Positions 45,736-54,275 of a DNA stretch of 64,000 nucleotides are shown piece by piece. Position numbers and translations under genes: made by a program. The number at the start of each line of letters is the position of its first letter. Positions within the stretch are counted from its first letter, which is position 1. This DNA is from Gracilibacter sp. BRH_c7a (GTDB lineage Bacteria; Bacillota; Desulfitobacteriia; Desulfitobacteriales; Syntrophobotulaceae). The stretch lies in contig LOEZ01000091.1 of assembly GCA_001516055.1 (NCBI GenBank), positions 1 through 64,000 on the forward strand. The letters run 5' to 3'. A model generated the notes under the pieces. That model did no database searches. It saw only the letters and a program-made list of their open reading frames with translations, and was not told where the DNA came from.

Positions 45736-46617
45736 TTATAGTTTGTACCTTACCAACTTTTTCAGGGAAGCAGTATAGAGCCAGACCATGATTATAGCCA
45801 AAACAGTTATAATCATACTGATAACCATAGCTATAGGTCTATTGGTGAGGTCAGGAGAGATATAGTTTAAATAAGCCCAAACCGGAAGAGTTCGTGGATA
45901 AGTAGCTCCAAGGAGGTAGGGAATCTCAAAAGCTCCGAATGAGTAGGCAAAAACGATAACCGATGCAGACATAATTGCCGGAGTACTTAAAGGGAGGATT
46001 ACATGGTAAAAAACTTGTCTCTTGCTTGCTCCCAGAGTAAGAGCTACTTCCCCCAGATTTTTTTGGATGTTTGCCATAACGGTATAGACCATTAACGTGA
46101 TGAAGGGAACCTCTTTCCAGATATATATAAGAATGATTCCAATAGCATTCTTAGAATAAATCAGACTTGGGAACTGATTCGGTTCAGATATAAATCCCAT
46201 CTTCATTACCAAACGAGCGATAATCCCCCCTTGGGATACCATGAACACAATCATGAGAGCGGCAACGATATGGGGAACAGCTATTGGGATTTTATATAGA
46301 AAATCAATTCCTTTATTTTTATGCGATAACCCAGCGATATAATATGCAAGATATACTCCGATTACTGTTGAAATCAGAGTTGAAACAACACAGATATAAA
46401 AAGAATGTCCTAGTGCAGCCATGAAATCCGGTGAAGTTATTACTTCCTTATAATAAATAAGAGTAAATTTTTCCAGTCCTATAATGGGAAAGTATCCCAG
46501 ACTTTGTAAAAAGGCCAAAAGGATGCCTCCAATAAAGAAGGCACCCAATATAAAAAGGACAGGAGAGAGCATTAAGTATGGCAACCAAGTTGATTTTTTT
46601 AATATTAAGGACCTCAA
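45736..46617 (-). CDS. ABC transporter permease 1 (YnjC N-terminal half-like)
   Basis: A 293-residue permease with six membrane segments and the EAA loop ALTLGASKRQVFYHVILPLS. It starts with TTG overlapping the stop of the binding-protein gene (TTGA), preceded by AGAGGTG. It forms the channel with permease 2. Confidence 0.88.
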   Translation of the reverse strand: MRSLILKKSTWLPYLMLSPVLFILGAFFIGGILLAFLQSLGYFPIIGLEKFTLIYYKEVITSPDFMAALGHSFYICVVSTLISTVIGVYLAYYIAGLSHKNKGIDFLYKIPIAVPHIVAALMIVFMVSQGGIIARLVMKMGFISEPNQFPSLIYSKNAIGIILIYIWKEVPFITLMVYTVMANIQKNLGEVALTLGASKRQVFYHVILPLSTPAIMSASVIVFAYSFGAFEIPYLLGATYPRTLPVWAYLNYISPDLTNRPIAMVISMIITVLAIIMVWLYTASLKKLVRYKL

Positions 46618-47864
46618 TTTCCTACACCTCTGGCAACTTCTTTATACCAAGCTTCCTCAATCCAAGGAATATAGCCTGCAGGAATCTCCGGAACTCTGTG
46701 GGCAGCTAAGACAGAAGCGGGTAAGCTTGCCTCACCCAAAGGTATATCTGCGACTTGATCCTGATACTCTTTTTCCATTTTATTGATATCAATGCCCAGA
46801 AGATCACCCCATTTTAGAGGATCATATTTGGATATTTGGGCTTCAGGACTTTCTAAGAAATCAGCCACCACCATAGCTCCCGCTTTATTAGAAGCATTGA
46901 ATGGTATCGCCAAGAAATGAGTATTACCAATAGTCCCCTTCTCCCACACCATAGTCTGGGAAGTCTTGGGGAATAACCCTTGCTCCACTAGTCCTGCAGT
47001 ACGGGTAGGATGATAACACATCGTCATCAAAATCTCACCATCAGCATAGAGCTGATCCAAAACAGCGAGGTCAGGAGGATAAGTCTCACCTTTTCTCCAG
47101 AGGTATGGTTTAAGCTCATTTAAATATTCCCACAGGGGTTCTAATTGTCCTTCAAGCCTTTGCTCATCGATTTCCTCAGGAAAGCTTTCATATCCTGCCG
47201 CCACCTCATACATAACTTGACGGATGAACACACTGCCTGTAAAGTCAGGGGCTTGAGGATAGGTGAACTTCCCAGGATTATCTTTAACCCACTGAAGCAA
47301 TTCTTCGGCTGATTTGGGTGGATTGGCTACTTTAGCAGAGTCATAAGTAAATACGAATTGCGCTTTCCCATAGGGAACTTCATAGCCGTTGACCGGGTAT
47401 CCAAAATCAAACGCTACATCGGGAGCTTCTTTTTCCACATATTTATTAAAATTGGGAAGTTTTTCAGCGAATGGACCCCAAAGCATATCTGCTTCCCTTG
47501 CAGTCTTGAAATTTTCCCCGTTAATCCATAAAAGATCGATGGAACCGTTCTCGCGATTCACTTGCCTCTCACCCAGGAGCTTATTGATGAATTCTGCTGC
47601 ATCCATAGGAACACGATTGACTGAGATATTATACTTTTCTTTCATATTGGAAGAGACATAAGTATCTACCCATTTGTTGATTCTTTCATCTCCGCCCCAC
47701 ATATAGAAGTTAACCGTTGTTCCCTCGGCAGTACTTACTATGGTTTCCCAGTCACTGGTAAGCAAATCCTGCTGTTCAGCTGGTTTAGCAGAAGTACTGC
47801 AACCAGAAATCAGAACTGCTAATGCTAAAATTATACAGATATATCTTTTGAACAACGATAACAC
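46614..47864 (-). CDS. YnjB-like ABC substrate-binding lipoprotein
   Basis: A 416-residue lipoprotein, lipobox LISGC with Cys22 as the lipid site. It has family features of COG4134 (YnjB): VNFYMWGGDERINKW, SIDLLWINGENFKTA, YGKAQFVFTYDS and TYPQAPDFTGSVFIRQ. The ligand of the YnjBCD system is not known. It heads the transporter operon (binding protein, permease 1, permease 2, ATPase, TIGR04283, TIGR04282, kinase). Confidence 0.85.
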   Translation of the reverse strand: MLSLFKRYICIILALAVLISGCSTSAKPAEQQDLLTSDWETIVSTAEGTTVNFYMWGGDERINKWVDTYVSSNMKEKYNISVNRVPMDAAEFINKLLGERQVNRENGSIDLLWINGENFKTAREADMLWGPFAEKLPNFNKYVEKEAPDVAFDFGYPVNGYEVPYGKAQFVFTYDSAKVANPPKSAEELLQWVKDNPGKFTYPQAPDFTGSVFIRQVMYEVAAGYESFPEEIDEQRLEGQLEPLWEYLNELKPYLWRKGETYPPDLAVLDQLYADGEILMTMCYHPTRTAGLVEQGLFPKTSQTMVWEKGTIGNTHFLAIPFNASNKAGAMVVADFLESPEAQISKYDPLKWGDLLGIDINKMEKEYQDQVADIPLGEASLPASVLAAHRVPEIPAGYIPWIEEAWYKEVARGVGN

Positions 47865-47971
47865 TCCCTTCTAAATCATGAATTATATTCTAATACCGGT
47901 TAACCGTAGATGTAAAAAAATACAAAAATATAATATTAAATATAAGTTCAAAGTTAAATGTTCGAAACAGA

Positions 47972-47998
47972 TAAAAAGGAGGGGAGGAAATCCCCTCC
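47972..47998 (-). terminator. Terminator after the rhodanese gene
   Basis: On the minus strand GGAGGGGA-TTTCC-TCCCCTCC is followed by TTTTTAT. It separates the rhodanese lipoprotein gene from the Ynj-like operon. Confidence 0.88.
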
Positions 47999-48021
47999 CT
48001 TGCGGTTAGTAATATGCTTTA

Positions 48022-48978
48022 CTATTCTCCTGTTACCAGTGGAAGATCGTCATAGATACTCCATTCGATCCAGGAACCATCAAAGTTCTTGACGTTCTCA
48101 TAACCTAAGAGGTTTAACGTAAACCAAAGGTTGGCAGAACGAACGCCTGACTGACAGTAAGGAATTATGGTCTTATCTTTACTAACTCCAGCATCAGCTA
48201 ATAACTTCTCCAAGTCTGCTTTACTCTTGACAGTCTCATCTTCATTTAGGGTTTCTTTCCAGTTGATAAAGACAGCACTCGGGATACGTCCTTTTCTATA
48301 AGCACCGCTCTTAAGATCTTCCCCTGTCCATTCCTTGAGCTCACGAGTGTCAATGATTACATAGTCAGGATTATCGATAGCAGCTTTCACTTCATCAAGT
48401 GTAGCTAATGTACTGGTATCAAAGGCCTTAGCTTTATAAGTCTTGGCTTCTACAGTAGGGGATGTTCCAAGTTCAGTTGCACCGCCCTTAGCTTTCCATA
48501 CATCGAAACCTCCGTTTAAGACCTGCATATTCTCATGACCGTAGCCATAGAATTGCCAATAAAGCCTTGCGCTGTCATATAATCCATTGTCATCATACAC
48601 AACTACCTGAGTATCATTGGAGATCCCAAGTTTCCCCAAAAGTTCTTCCCACTGAGCTTGGTCACAGGTCATTCCACTCAAATCTCTGCCTGGTACGATA
48701 TCAACAACTTTGGGAGCACTGATATCAGGTCTCCAAACATTCTGCGCACCCTTGATATGTCCAAGCAAATACTTCTTAGGATCTCTTATGTCTAGAATGA
48801 CAACATTTGGATCTTCCAGCAGTGCTGTGAGCGCATCAACTTCGATAAGCATATCAGGATTAGCGAATTTGGTTGTATCAACCGCTGGACCTACAGTAGT
48901 CTGGGAACAGCCTGTAACGATGAAGGTGATTGCCACGAGGGCAATGATGAAAGCAACGACTCTTTTGTTTCTTAACAT
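48022..48978 (-). CDS. Two-domain rhodanese lipoprotein, YnjE-like
   Basis: A 318-residue thiosulfate sulfurtransferase-type lipoprotein (lipobox IVTGC, Cys24). Two rhodanese domains follow. The first has YDDNGLYDSARLYW at the active-site position without Cys, as in inert N-terminal domains. The second has PYCQSGVRSANLW with the catalytic Cys. E. coli keeps a related exported rhodanese, YnjE, next to YnjBCD. It faces a LysR gene across a 359-base gap and is its likely target. Confidence 0.9.
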   Translation of the reverse strand: MLRNKRVVAFIIALVAITFIVTGCSQTTVGPAVDTTKFANPDMLIEVDALTALLEDPNVVILDIRDPKKYLLGHIKGAQNVWRPDISAPKVVDIVPGRDLSGMTCDQAQWEELLGKLGISNDTQVVVYDDNGLYDSARLYWQFYGYGHENMQVLNGGFDVWKAKGGATELGTSPTVEAKTYKAKAFDTSTLATLDEVKAAIDNPDYVIIDTRELKEWTGEDLKSGAYRKGRIPSAVFINWKETLNEDETVKSKADLEKLLADAGVSKDKTIIPYCQSGVRSANLWFTLNLLGYENVKNFDGSWIEWSIYDDLPLVTGE

Positions 48979-49104
48979 GTCTAAGTTCCTCCCTTTAGTT
49001 TTCTTTTCGAAAAAAATTTTCTCTTTTTTTCACAAGCTTAGATGTACCAATCCTGTACAAATCCCTCCTTTACCAAGAGAAATGCGGATTTTTGTTCTCA
49101 CTTT

Positions 49105-49170
49105 CACAATCTTAAACAAACAGGATTTGTAATTAAATATAAAAAGAGTGTTTAAGATGTTTAAGATTGT
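49105..49170. promoter_or_regulatory. Inverted repeat between rhodanese and LysR genes, likely LysR operator
   Basis: ACAATCTTAAACA (49106-49118) and TGTTTAAGATTGT (49158-49170) are a perfect 13-base inverted repeat; TGTTTAAGAT recurs at 49149. The spacing across 39 bases suits a LysR tetramer. The rest of the 48979-49337 gap is AT-rich and holds no gene; a 62-codon Cys/Phe/Tyr-rich frame there looks spurious. Confidence 0.6.
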
Positions 49171-49337
49171 AAAATTCTGCTTGTTTTGTTCAAGCATGAT
49201 ATTTTGTATACATTTTTTTATGAATAATATATACTTGAACTATAAATCACTAACATTGTATCACCTTTGTGAAATGTTTTATTATTGCAATTTATCATAC
49301 TGCATTACTTATTATTATGATATGGAGGTAGGATAAT

Positions 49338-50231
49338 TTGAATTTAGAATACTTAAAAACTTTTTATACTACTGTGAAGGAAAATAGCATATCCAAAACA
49401 GCGAAACTCCTTCATATGTCCCAACCGGGTGTAAGTGTCCAATTACAAGCTTTGGAAAAAGAACTTGGCTTTCAACTCTTGGTTCGCAGTAATAAAGGGG
49501 TTGTGCTTACCGATGCAGGGAAAATAGTATACGATTATGCTGTCTCACTTCTATCTATCCAAAAAGAGATTGAACGTGATTTAGACTCCCTAAAAACGCT
49601 TGTGCAAGAGATGGTGGTCAGCTCCTGCACTTCTGTTGGTTCTTATGCTTTGCCTTGCAGTATATATCTTTTTAAAAAGAAATATCCTAACATCAAGGTT
49701 CTTCTGGATATATGCAATTCGGAGACGGTAATAAGGAACCTATTAGATAACAGCTCTCATATTGGTATAATAGAAGGCGATCCTCATAATTGCCTAATAG
49801 AGACCAACAAGGTGACAACAAGTAACTTTGTCCTAGTATGTGCTAAGAAAATCTGTCGCTATACAAAGATTTCTAATAATCAATTAAGTGAGATTCCGCT
49901 CATTATCAGAGAAAAAGGTTCCGGTAACCGCAAATGTTTGGAAGCTAGCTTACGCAATAATGGCTTGAATCTAGAAGAGATGAACGTAGTTCTTGAATTA
50001 ACTTCTACTGAAGCTATTAAATCTGCAGTATCCGCCGGTAAAGGTTATGCGTTCCTACCGGAACTCGCGATCAAATATGAACTATGTTCTGGTTTTTTAA
50101 AAAATGTTGAGATGGAAGATGCTATTCTTGAGTCCCATTTTTATCTTGCTAATGTTAAGGACAAGCCACCCAAAGGGCCACAAAAAGATTTCTATGATTT
50201 TATCAAATCAGGACGTCGAGGATTCTGTTAG
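49338..50231 (+). CDS. LysR-family transcriptional regulator
   Basis: A 297-residue LTTR. The N-terminal winged helix (LEYLKTFYTTVKENSISKTAKLL) is followed by the effector domain (about residues 90-290). The closest feel is the CysL/CysR sulfur-responsive group, though this cannot be proven by eye. The TTG start follows GGAGG. Divergent from the rhodanese gene and followed by sulfur-uptake genes, it may sense a sulfur compound. Confidence 0.85.
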   Translation: MNLEYLKTFYTTVKENSISKTAKLLHMSQPGVSVQLQALEKELGFQLLVRSNKGVVLTDAGKIVYDYAVSLLSIQKEIERDLDSLKTLVQEMVVSSCTSVGSYALPCSIYLFKKKYPNIKVLLDICNSETVIRNLLDNSSHIGIIEGDPHNCLIETNKVTTSNFVLVCAKKICRYTKISNNQLSEIPLIIREKGSGNRKCLEASLRNNGLNLEEMNVVLELTSTEAIKSAVSAGKGYAFLPELAIKYELCSGFLKNVEMEDAILESHFYLANVKDKPPKGPQKDFYDFIKSGRRGFC

Positions 50232-50266
50232 AGCCTTCTTGGAATATAAGCAGGGAATTTTATATA

Positions 50267-50314
50267 ACCCCCAGATTTAAGCGGTTTATATACACGCTAA
50301 TCTGGGGGTCTTTA
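50267..50314. terminator. Terminator between the LysR and TVP38 genes
   Basis: ACCCCCAGATT (50267-50277) pairs perfectly with AATCTGGGGGT (50299-50309), followed by CTTTATT on the plus strand. The two genes converge here, so it may serve both. Confidence 0.85.
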
Positions 50315-50338
50315 TTCGACTTAAAGTTAACAAAGCTC

Positions 50339-51058
50339 CTAGACTTTATGTCTTTTTTTAATGAATCCCGGAAGTAAAGAAAGCAGAACGAAAAATACAG
50401 CTGCTACCCCAAGGTACATAAGTGTCTTGGTCAAATCTCCCTGGCCACTTACAACTGATCCTCCGGCGAAACTGAAAGCAATAGTCGCCGGCAGCATACA
50501 GACCCAGGAAACCACAGCATAAGTCTTTAGGTCAATTTTAGTTAAGCCGTAGGCATAATTTTGGAGATTAAAAGGAAATACCGGTACTAGTCTGGTAATC
50601 ATAATCATTCTCCAACCCTGGGTTTTAACACCTTCGTCAATTTTCTTGAACTGTTCATTATCGGACACCCACTCTTCAACCATGCTTCTCGCAGCATAAC
50701 GTGCCACCAGAAAAGCCGTTAAACATCCAAGTGTAGAGCCTATAGATGAATAAATAGTTCCATAGATAGGACCAAAAGCCAAGCCCCCTAATAAAGCTAC
50801 AGGTAAGCCCGGTAAGAAGAATACACAGGCGGCTATCCAAAGAAAGATATAAATAATCGGACCAATCATTCCGAAGCTGTTAATCCATACAGTAAGCTTA
50901 GTAATATTCTCAATGCTAAAGTATTGGAAAATTCCAAGTTGTTTCATCACTACAACTGCAATCACTAGAACTGCCAAGATTATTAAAAGCTTCTTTTTGC
51001 TCTTTTTAGGTTTAGCAACCTCAACCTGAGGCTGTCCACTTAAAGACGGATTGCTCAT
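50339..51058 (-). CDS. TVP38/TMEM64 (DedA-like) membrane protein
   Basis: A 239-residue membrane protein. A basic N-terminus (KPKKSKKKLL) and first helix are followed by the SNARE-associated/VTT domain with FLPGLPVALLGGLAFG and the conserved RLVPVFPFNLQNYAYGLT. VTT proteins are proposed lipid scramblases, and some clusters associate with selenite or sulfur metabolism. The ATG at 51058 follows GGGAGGTG. The 295 bases upstream (51059-51353) hold no gene, only TTTCACA/TGTGAAA-type inverted fragments. Confidence 0.88.
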   Translation of the reverse strand: MSNPSLSGQPQVEVAKPKKSKKKLLIILAVLVIAVVVMKQLGIFQYFSIENITKLTVWINSFGMIGPIIYIFLWIAACVFFLPGLPVALLGGLAFGPIYGTIYSSIGSTLGCLTAFLVARYAARSMVEEWVSDNEQFKKIDEGVKTQGWRMIMITRLVPVFPFNLQNYAYGLTKIDLKTYAVVSWVCMLPATIAFSFAGGSVVSGQGDLTKTLMYLGVAAVFFVLLSLLPGFIKKRHKV

Positions 51059-51353
51059 AAAGGCACCTCCCATAAAAATAAAATTTTTCATTATTCATTA
51101 TTTAATAAAAAAACAAGTACAAATAGACAACACAGTAGAAATTAAGTCTAATTCTCCCCTTTCGCAAATGATACGGCAGTAATTTGTAATAACTTTCACA
51201 TTTTTAGCTGCTCTTGTGAAATATAGTGTTTGAGATATTATGCTTTTTTGCTACCACCATAATAATTCTATCATTGTTTGTGAAAGTTTTTTTATTCTAT
51301 TTTGTCATACAGGATAACTTATTCTAATAGACAAAACTGACAATGATTATTTA

Positions 51354-51902
51354 TCACAACAAAAACTTTACTAAGAACTTGCTCCCAAGCCACGCTCCGA
51401 TAACAACAAACAAGCCGAATACATAGCCACTTAACGACAAGGAAGGAACAGCACTAAAAAAAGCTCCTATGTTGCAGCCGAGTGCGATTCTGCTTGCATA
51501 GCCCATTATGATACCTCCCGCTAAAGCTGCAATAGCTTGCTTAGTTGTTTTTATTTTTTTAATCTTAAATTGCCCTGAAAGGAGGACCGACAAAAGAGCT
51601 CCAAGAATAACCCCAAAGCTAACAAGGCTTAAATCATTGCTGAAAAAGCACTGCTCTACTTCTGTCTGTCTACCGGTTTCTACAAAATATGACCACTCTT
51701 GAGGCTTTCCTCCGAATGCTTGCACTACCCAAGCACTCCAATAAGTGAAACCCGTAGTAATCCTCCAGGCCCTTCCCAAGAGCAGAAGATAGACAGTATT
51801 AAGAGCGGCAAGTATGACTCCGCCCACCCAAAGAGGCCATATATTCTTGAAAACAACAGTATAGAGTTTTTTTAACAAACCCATCTCCTGATTTTCTTTC
51901 AA
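51354..51902 (-). CDS. YeeE/YedE (TsuA-like) sulfur transporter, second half
   Basis: A protein of about 182 residues with four to five membrane segments and the YeeE motif GYASRIALGCNIGAFFSAV, containing a Cys that in TsuA handles thiosulfate. Full TsuA has about 330-350 residues; here two half-size genes flank a TusA-like gene. The start is uncertain: TTG at 51902 with GGAG eight bases away is preferred. Confidence 0.83.
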   Translation of the reverse strand: MKENQEMGLLKKLYTVVFKNIWPLWVGGVILAALNTVYLLLLGRAWRITTGFTYWSAWVVQAFGGKPQEWSYFVETGRQTEVEQCFFSNDLSLVSFGVILGALLSVLLSGQFKIKKIKTTKQAIAALAGGIIMGYASRIALGCNIGAFFSAVPSLSLSGYVFGLFVVIGAWLGSKFLVKFLL

Positions 51903-51988
51903 GCATAACACTCCTAATAATTTGTTCCTTCTTTAAGCTTAAATCAATTCAAAAATATCCCTACATTAGGCTATAAATTGAGTTTTCA

Positions 51989-52213
51989 TCAAGTCTTTTT
52001 TATATAAATGTTCCAATCTCCCGACCTTGTTTCTTCTATCCAACAATCCAATTTTTCTTTCTCTGCCCATTCGGTAATATTGGCGATAGCACAAGAATGG
52101 TCTGTCTCTATTAATACCACATCGCCTAACTCGAGACTCGATAATTCCCGGGCGGCTTTTAACAAGGGAATGGGACAAGGTTCATACATACAATCGATTT
52201 TTACTTGAGCCAT
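51989..52213 (-). CDS. TusA/TsuB-like sulfur carrier protein
   Basis: A 74-residue SirA/TusA-fold protein with the CPxP motif in MYEPCPIPLLKAAREL; the Cys carries persulfide sulfur. In YeeE-YeeD pairs (TsuA-TsuB) the carrier receives sulfur from imported thiosulfate. Its position between the two transporter halves supports that role. AGGAG precedes the ATG. Confidence 0.92.
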   Translation of the reverse strand: MAQVKIDCMYEPCPIPLLKAARELSSLELGDVVLIETDHSCAIANITEWAEKEKLDCWIEETRSGDWNIYIKKT

Positions 52214-52242
52214 TCTCTAACTCCTCGCAATTCTTTCTGAAT

Positions 52243-52878
52243 CTATATTTTTATTTTTTTTCGAGAACTGTAATGCTTGATAAAAAAGTACAGCACTAAT
52301 AATACGCCAAGTTGAAAAATTACAGCTCTAATCCAACCAAAATACTGAGGTAGATAAATAACAGGAGCTTCAGCGATGAATCTGTCATACCACCAACCGA
52401 AGTTGAGTACGCCTAGAAGAACTCCAATAAGGAATCCTATGAGGACAATCACCTGCATAAGATATCCCTCTCCAACTCTCATCAGCGTTCCTGAGGCACA
52501 AGCCCCGGCAATAACCATCCCAAAACCAAATAAAAGGGCACCAACAGCAGTATGGATACCCACGGGATGAACTTGCCCCACAATCTTTCCTATTGATTGT
52601 AGTTGGATATTTTGAATGATAGGAAAAGCTACAGTCATTATCGCTAAAGATAGCAGTAAAGCATTTACAGATCTTGTATTGCCAAATAAAACAGGGTCTC
52701 TTGCACACGATACAAAACAGAATCTACTCCTTTGAAGAGTGAAGCCAAATAATACGCCAAATAATAAATTCACGGAAGAACGCTCAGCCATTCTTGAGAT
52801 AATTAACACAAGAACAAAGATAAGTAAAACTCCTCCGACATATTGCCATAGCCTATCATTCTTTCCTTGGTTTATCAT
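52243..52878 (-). CDS. YeeE/YedE (TsuA-like) sulfur transporter, first half
   Basis: A 211-residue membrane protein with about five membrane segments and the motifs LQRSRFCFVSCARDP and GAGACASGTLMRVGEGY, holding the Cys residues expected along the thiosulfate path. It starts the three-gene unit. The 239-base gap upstream (52879-53117), shared with the divergent methyltransferase gene, is very AT-rich and shows no gene. Confidence 0.87.
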   Translation of the reverse strand: MINQGKNDRLWQYVGGVLLIFVLVLIISRMAERSSVNLLFGVLFGFTLQRSRFCFVSCARDPVLFGNTRSVNALLLSLAIMTVAFPIIQNIQLQSIGKIVGQVHPVGIHTAVGALLFGFGMVIAGACASGTLMRVGEGYLMQVIVLIGFLIGVLLGVLNFGWWYDRFIAEAPVIYLPQYFGWIRAVIFQLGVLLVLYFFIKHYSSRKKIKI

Positions 52879-53117
52879 CTCAATCCCCCCTAGGGCAACG
52901 TTAAAACTTCTTATTTAAATGTACTATATTATTATAATATTAACAACTATTATTAGAAGCATAATGTAAGTATAATCACACTTTACCAATGAGATAATTC
53001 TGTACTTATCGTTTGCTTGTTAATATTTCAGCGATTCCGTATAATATTAATAATAATTATTCTTAACCACTAAACTTGTAAGTACTAATTCATAAGTTCT
53101 CAAGAAAGCAGGAAAAA

Positions 53118-53753
53118 ATGTTACAAATAGAATGCTCCCTCTGTCATGGGAAAGCAGCCCTATTCCATGAAATAGACCGCAAAAAATACTATAAATGTAC
53201 AAACTGTTTATCCGTACTTCTCCATCCGGCTTATTATATATCCCCTGAAGAAGAAAGAAATCGGTATCGAGAACATAACAACGATGTCGAAGACTCGGGT
53301 TATCAAAAATTTGTCTCTCCAATTGTAAATAGCATCAAAGAATCCTACAATACTCAACATATAGGGTTAGACTTTGGTTCTGGTACCGGACCAGTAATCA
53401 CGAAACTGCTTCGTGATGAAGGATACAAGATAGAATTATATGATCCATTCTTTTGTGATAATCCTGAGAAACTAACAATACAGTATGACTATATAGCTTG
53501 CTGTGAGGTAATTGAGCATTTTCATTGCCCAGAAAAAGAATTCAGGCTCTTGCGTTCTCTGCTCAAGCCTGGAGGATCATTATTCTGTATGACCGAGGTT
53601 TACTCGGAAGACCTTGATTTTGTTAAATGGTACTATAAAAATGATTCGACCCATGTCTTTTTTTATCACGTAAAAGCTTTCAATTGGATTAAATCAAATC
53701 TAAACTACTCGAAAGTGATAATCGACAAAAGGTTAATCACACTCATCGCATAG
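53118..53753 (+). CDS. Class I SAM methyltransferase with N-terminal zinc knuckle
   Basis: A 211-residue protein. An N-terminal CSLCHGKAAL...CTNC knuckle (residues about 6-32) precedes a Rossmann methyltransferase domain with GLDFGSGTGPVITKLL and the CCEVIEHFHCPEKEF segment. It resembles UbiE/ArsM-like Methyltransf_23 proteins. It sits between sulfur-uptake and ars genes, so sulfur or metalloid methylation is conceivable, but the three-Cys pattern of ArsM is not obvious. The upstream ribosome-binding site is weak. Confidence 0.8.
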   Translation: MLQIECSLCHGKAALFHEIDRKKYYKCTNCLSVLLHPAYYISPEEERNRYREHNNDVEDSGYQKFVSPIVNSIKESYNTQHIGLDFGSGTGPVITKLLRDEGYKIELYDPFFCDNPEKLTIQYDYIACCEVIEHFHCPEKEFRLLRSLLKPGGSLFCMTEVYSEDLDFVKWYYKNDSTHVFFYHVKAFNWIKSNLNYSKVIIDKRLITLIA

Positions 53754-53830
53754 TGAAATAGGCTCTTTAGCAACAACCGCCTTTTTTTATCTTAGCAACG
53801 TCATCAAATTATTTTGGATCTAATATAATG

Positions 53831-54208
53831 TCAATCTCTCTCCACCTTAATCTTTTCCTTAATTTTATTGACTTGTTCATTCTCCGCCAAGCCTTCCATC
53901 CGTTCATACTCTTCACCGTATCCTTCAAGCTCCCTTAAATCAGCGGATAAGAAATCCTTAAAACCATTCCACACGTCATCCATCTTCTTTTTATCAAGGG
54001 AATAATGTACCCAGTATCCTTCTTTCTTTTCACTAATCAGACCTGCTTCTTTCAAGATCTTCAGGTGTTGTGATACTCTGGGCTGGAGCATATCAAGCGT
54101 TTCACTTAGTTCACAGACACATAGCCCTTGGACTGATAGCATCTTAATTATCTTTAACCTGGTCGGTTCACCCAGAGCTTTAAACACCTTATATAGTTCT
54201 TTTGCCAC
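53831..54208 (-). CDS. ArsR/SmtB-family repressor 1
   Basis: A 125-residue winged-helix repressor. LCVCELSETLDMLQPRVSQHLKIL contains the CxC metalloid site (alpha-3 type) seen in As(III)-sensing ArsR. GTG start. It is downstream of the permease gene by 67 bases and probably controls the permease, thioredoxin and CcdA genes through the repeated AT-rich sites. Confidence 0.92.
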   Translation of the reverse strand: MAKELYKVFKALGEPTRLKIIKMLSVQGLCVCELSETLDMLQPRVSQHLKILKEAGLISEKKEGYWVHYSLDKKKMDDVWNGFKDFLSADLRELEGYGEEYERMEGLAENEQVNKIKEKIKVERD

Positions 54209-54275
54209 GGTTCTATCAACCTCGCTTTAAAAGTCTTATTTATTATTGGTTTTCGCCGATAATTGTTATAGTTGA

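Noticed and set aside
49148-49336. 62-codon frame before the LysR gene, considered as a leader peptide
   Set aside because: It runs through the likely operator, has no ribosome-binding site and is Phe/Cys/Tyr-rich from AT-rich DNA.
52385-52708. 107-codon Cys/Trp-rich frame within the YeeE gene
   Set aside because: A frame shadow of the YeeE/YedE coding sequence.
53047-53322. 91-codon minus-strand frame opposite the methyltransferase start
   Set aside because: It is antisense to a recognisable domain and has no family features.
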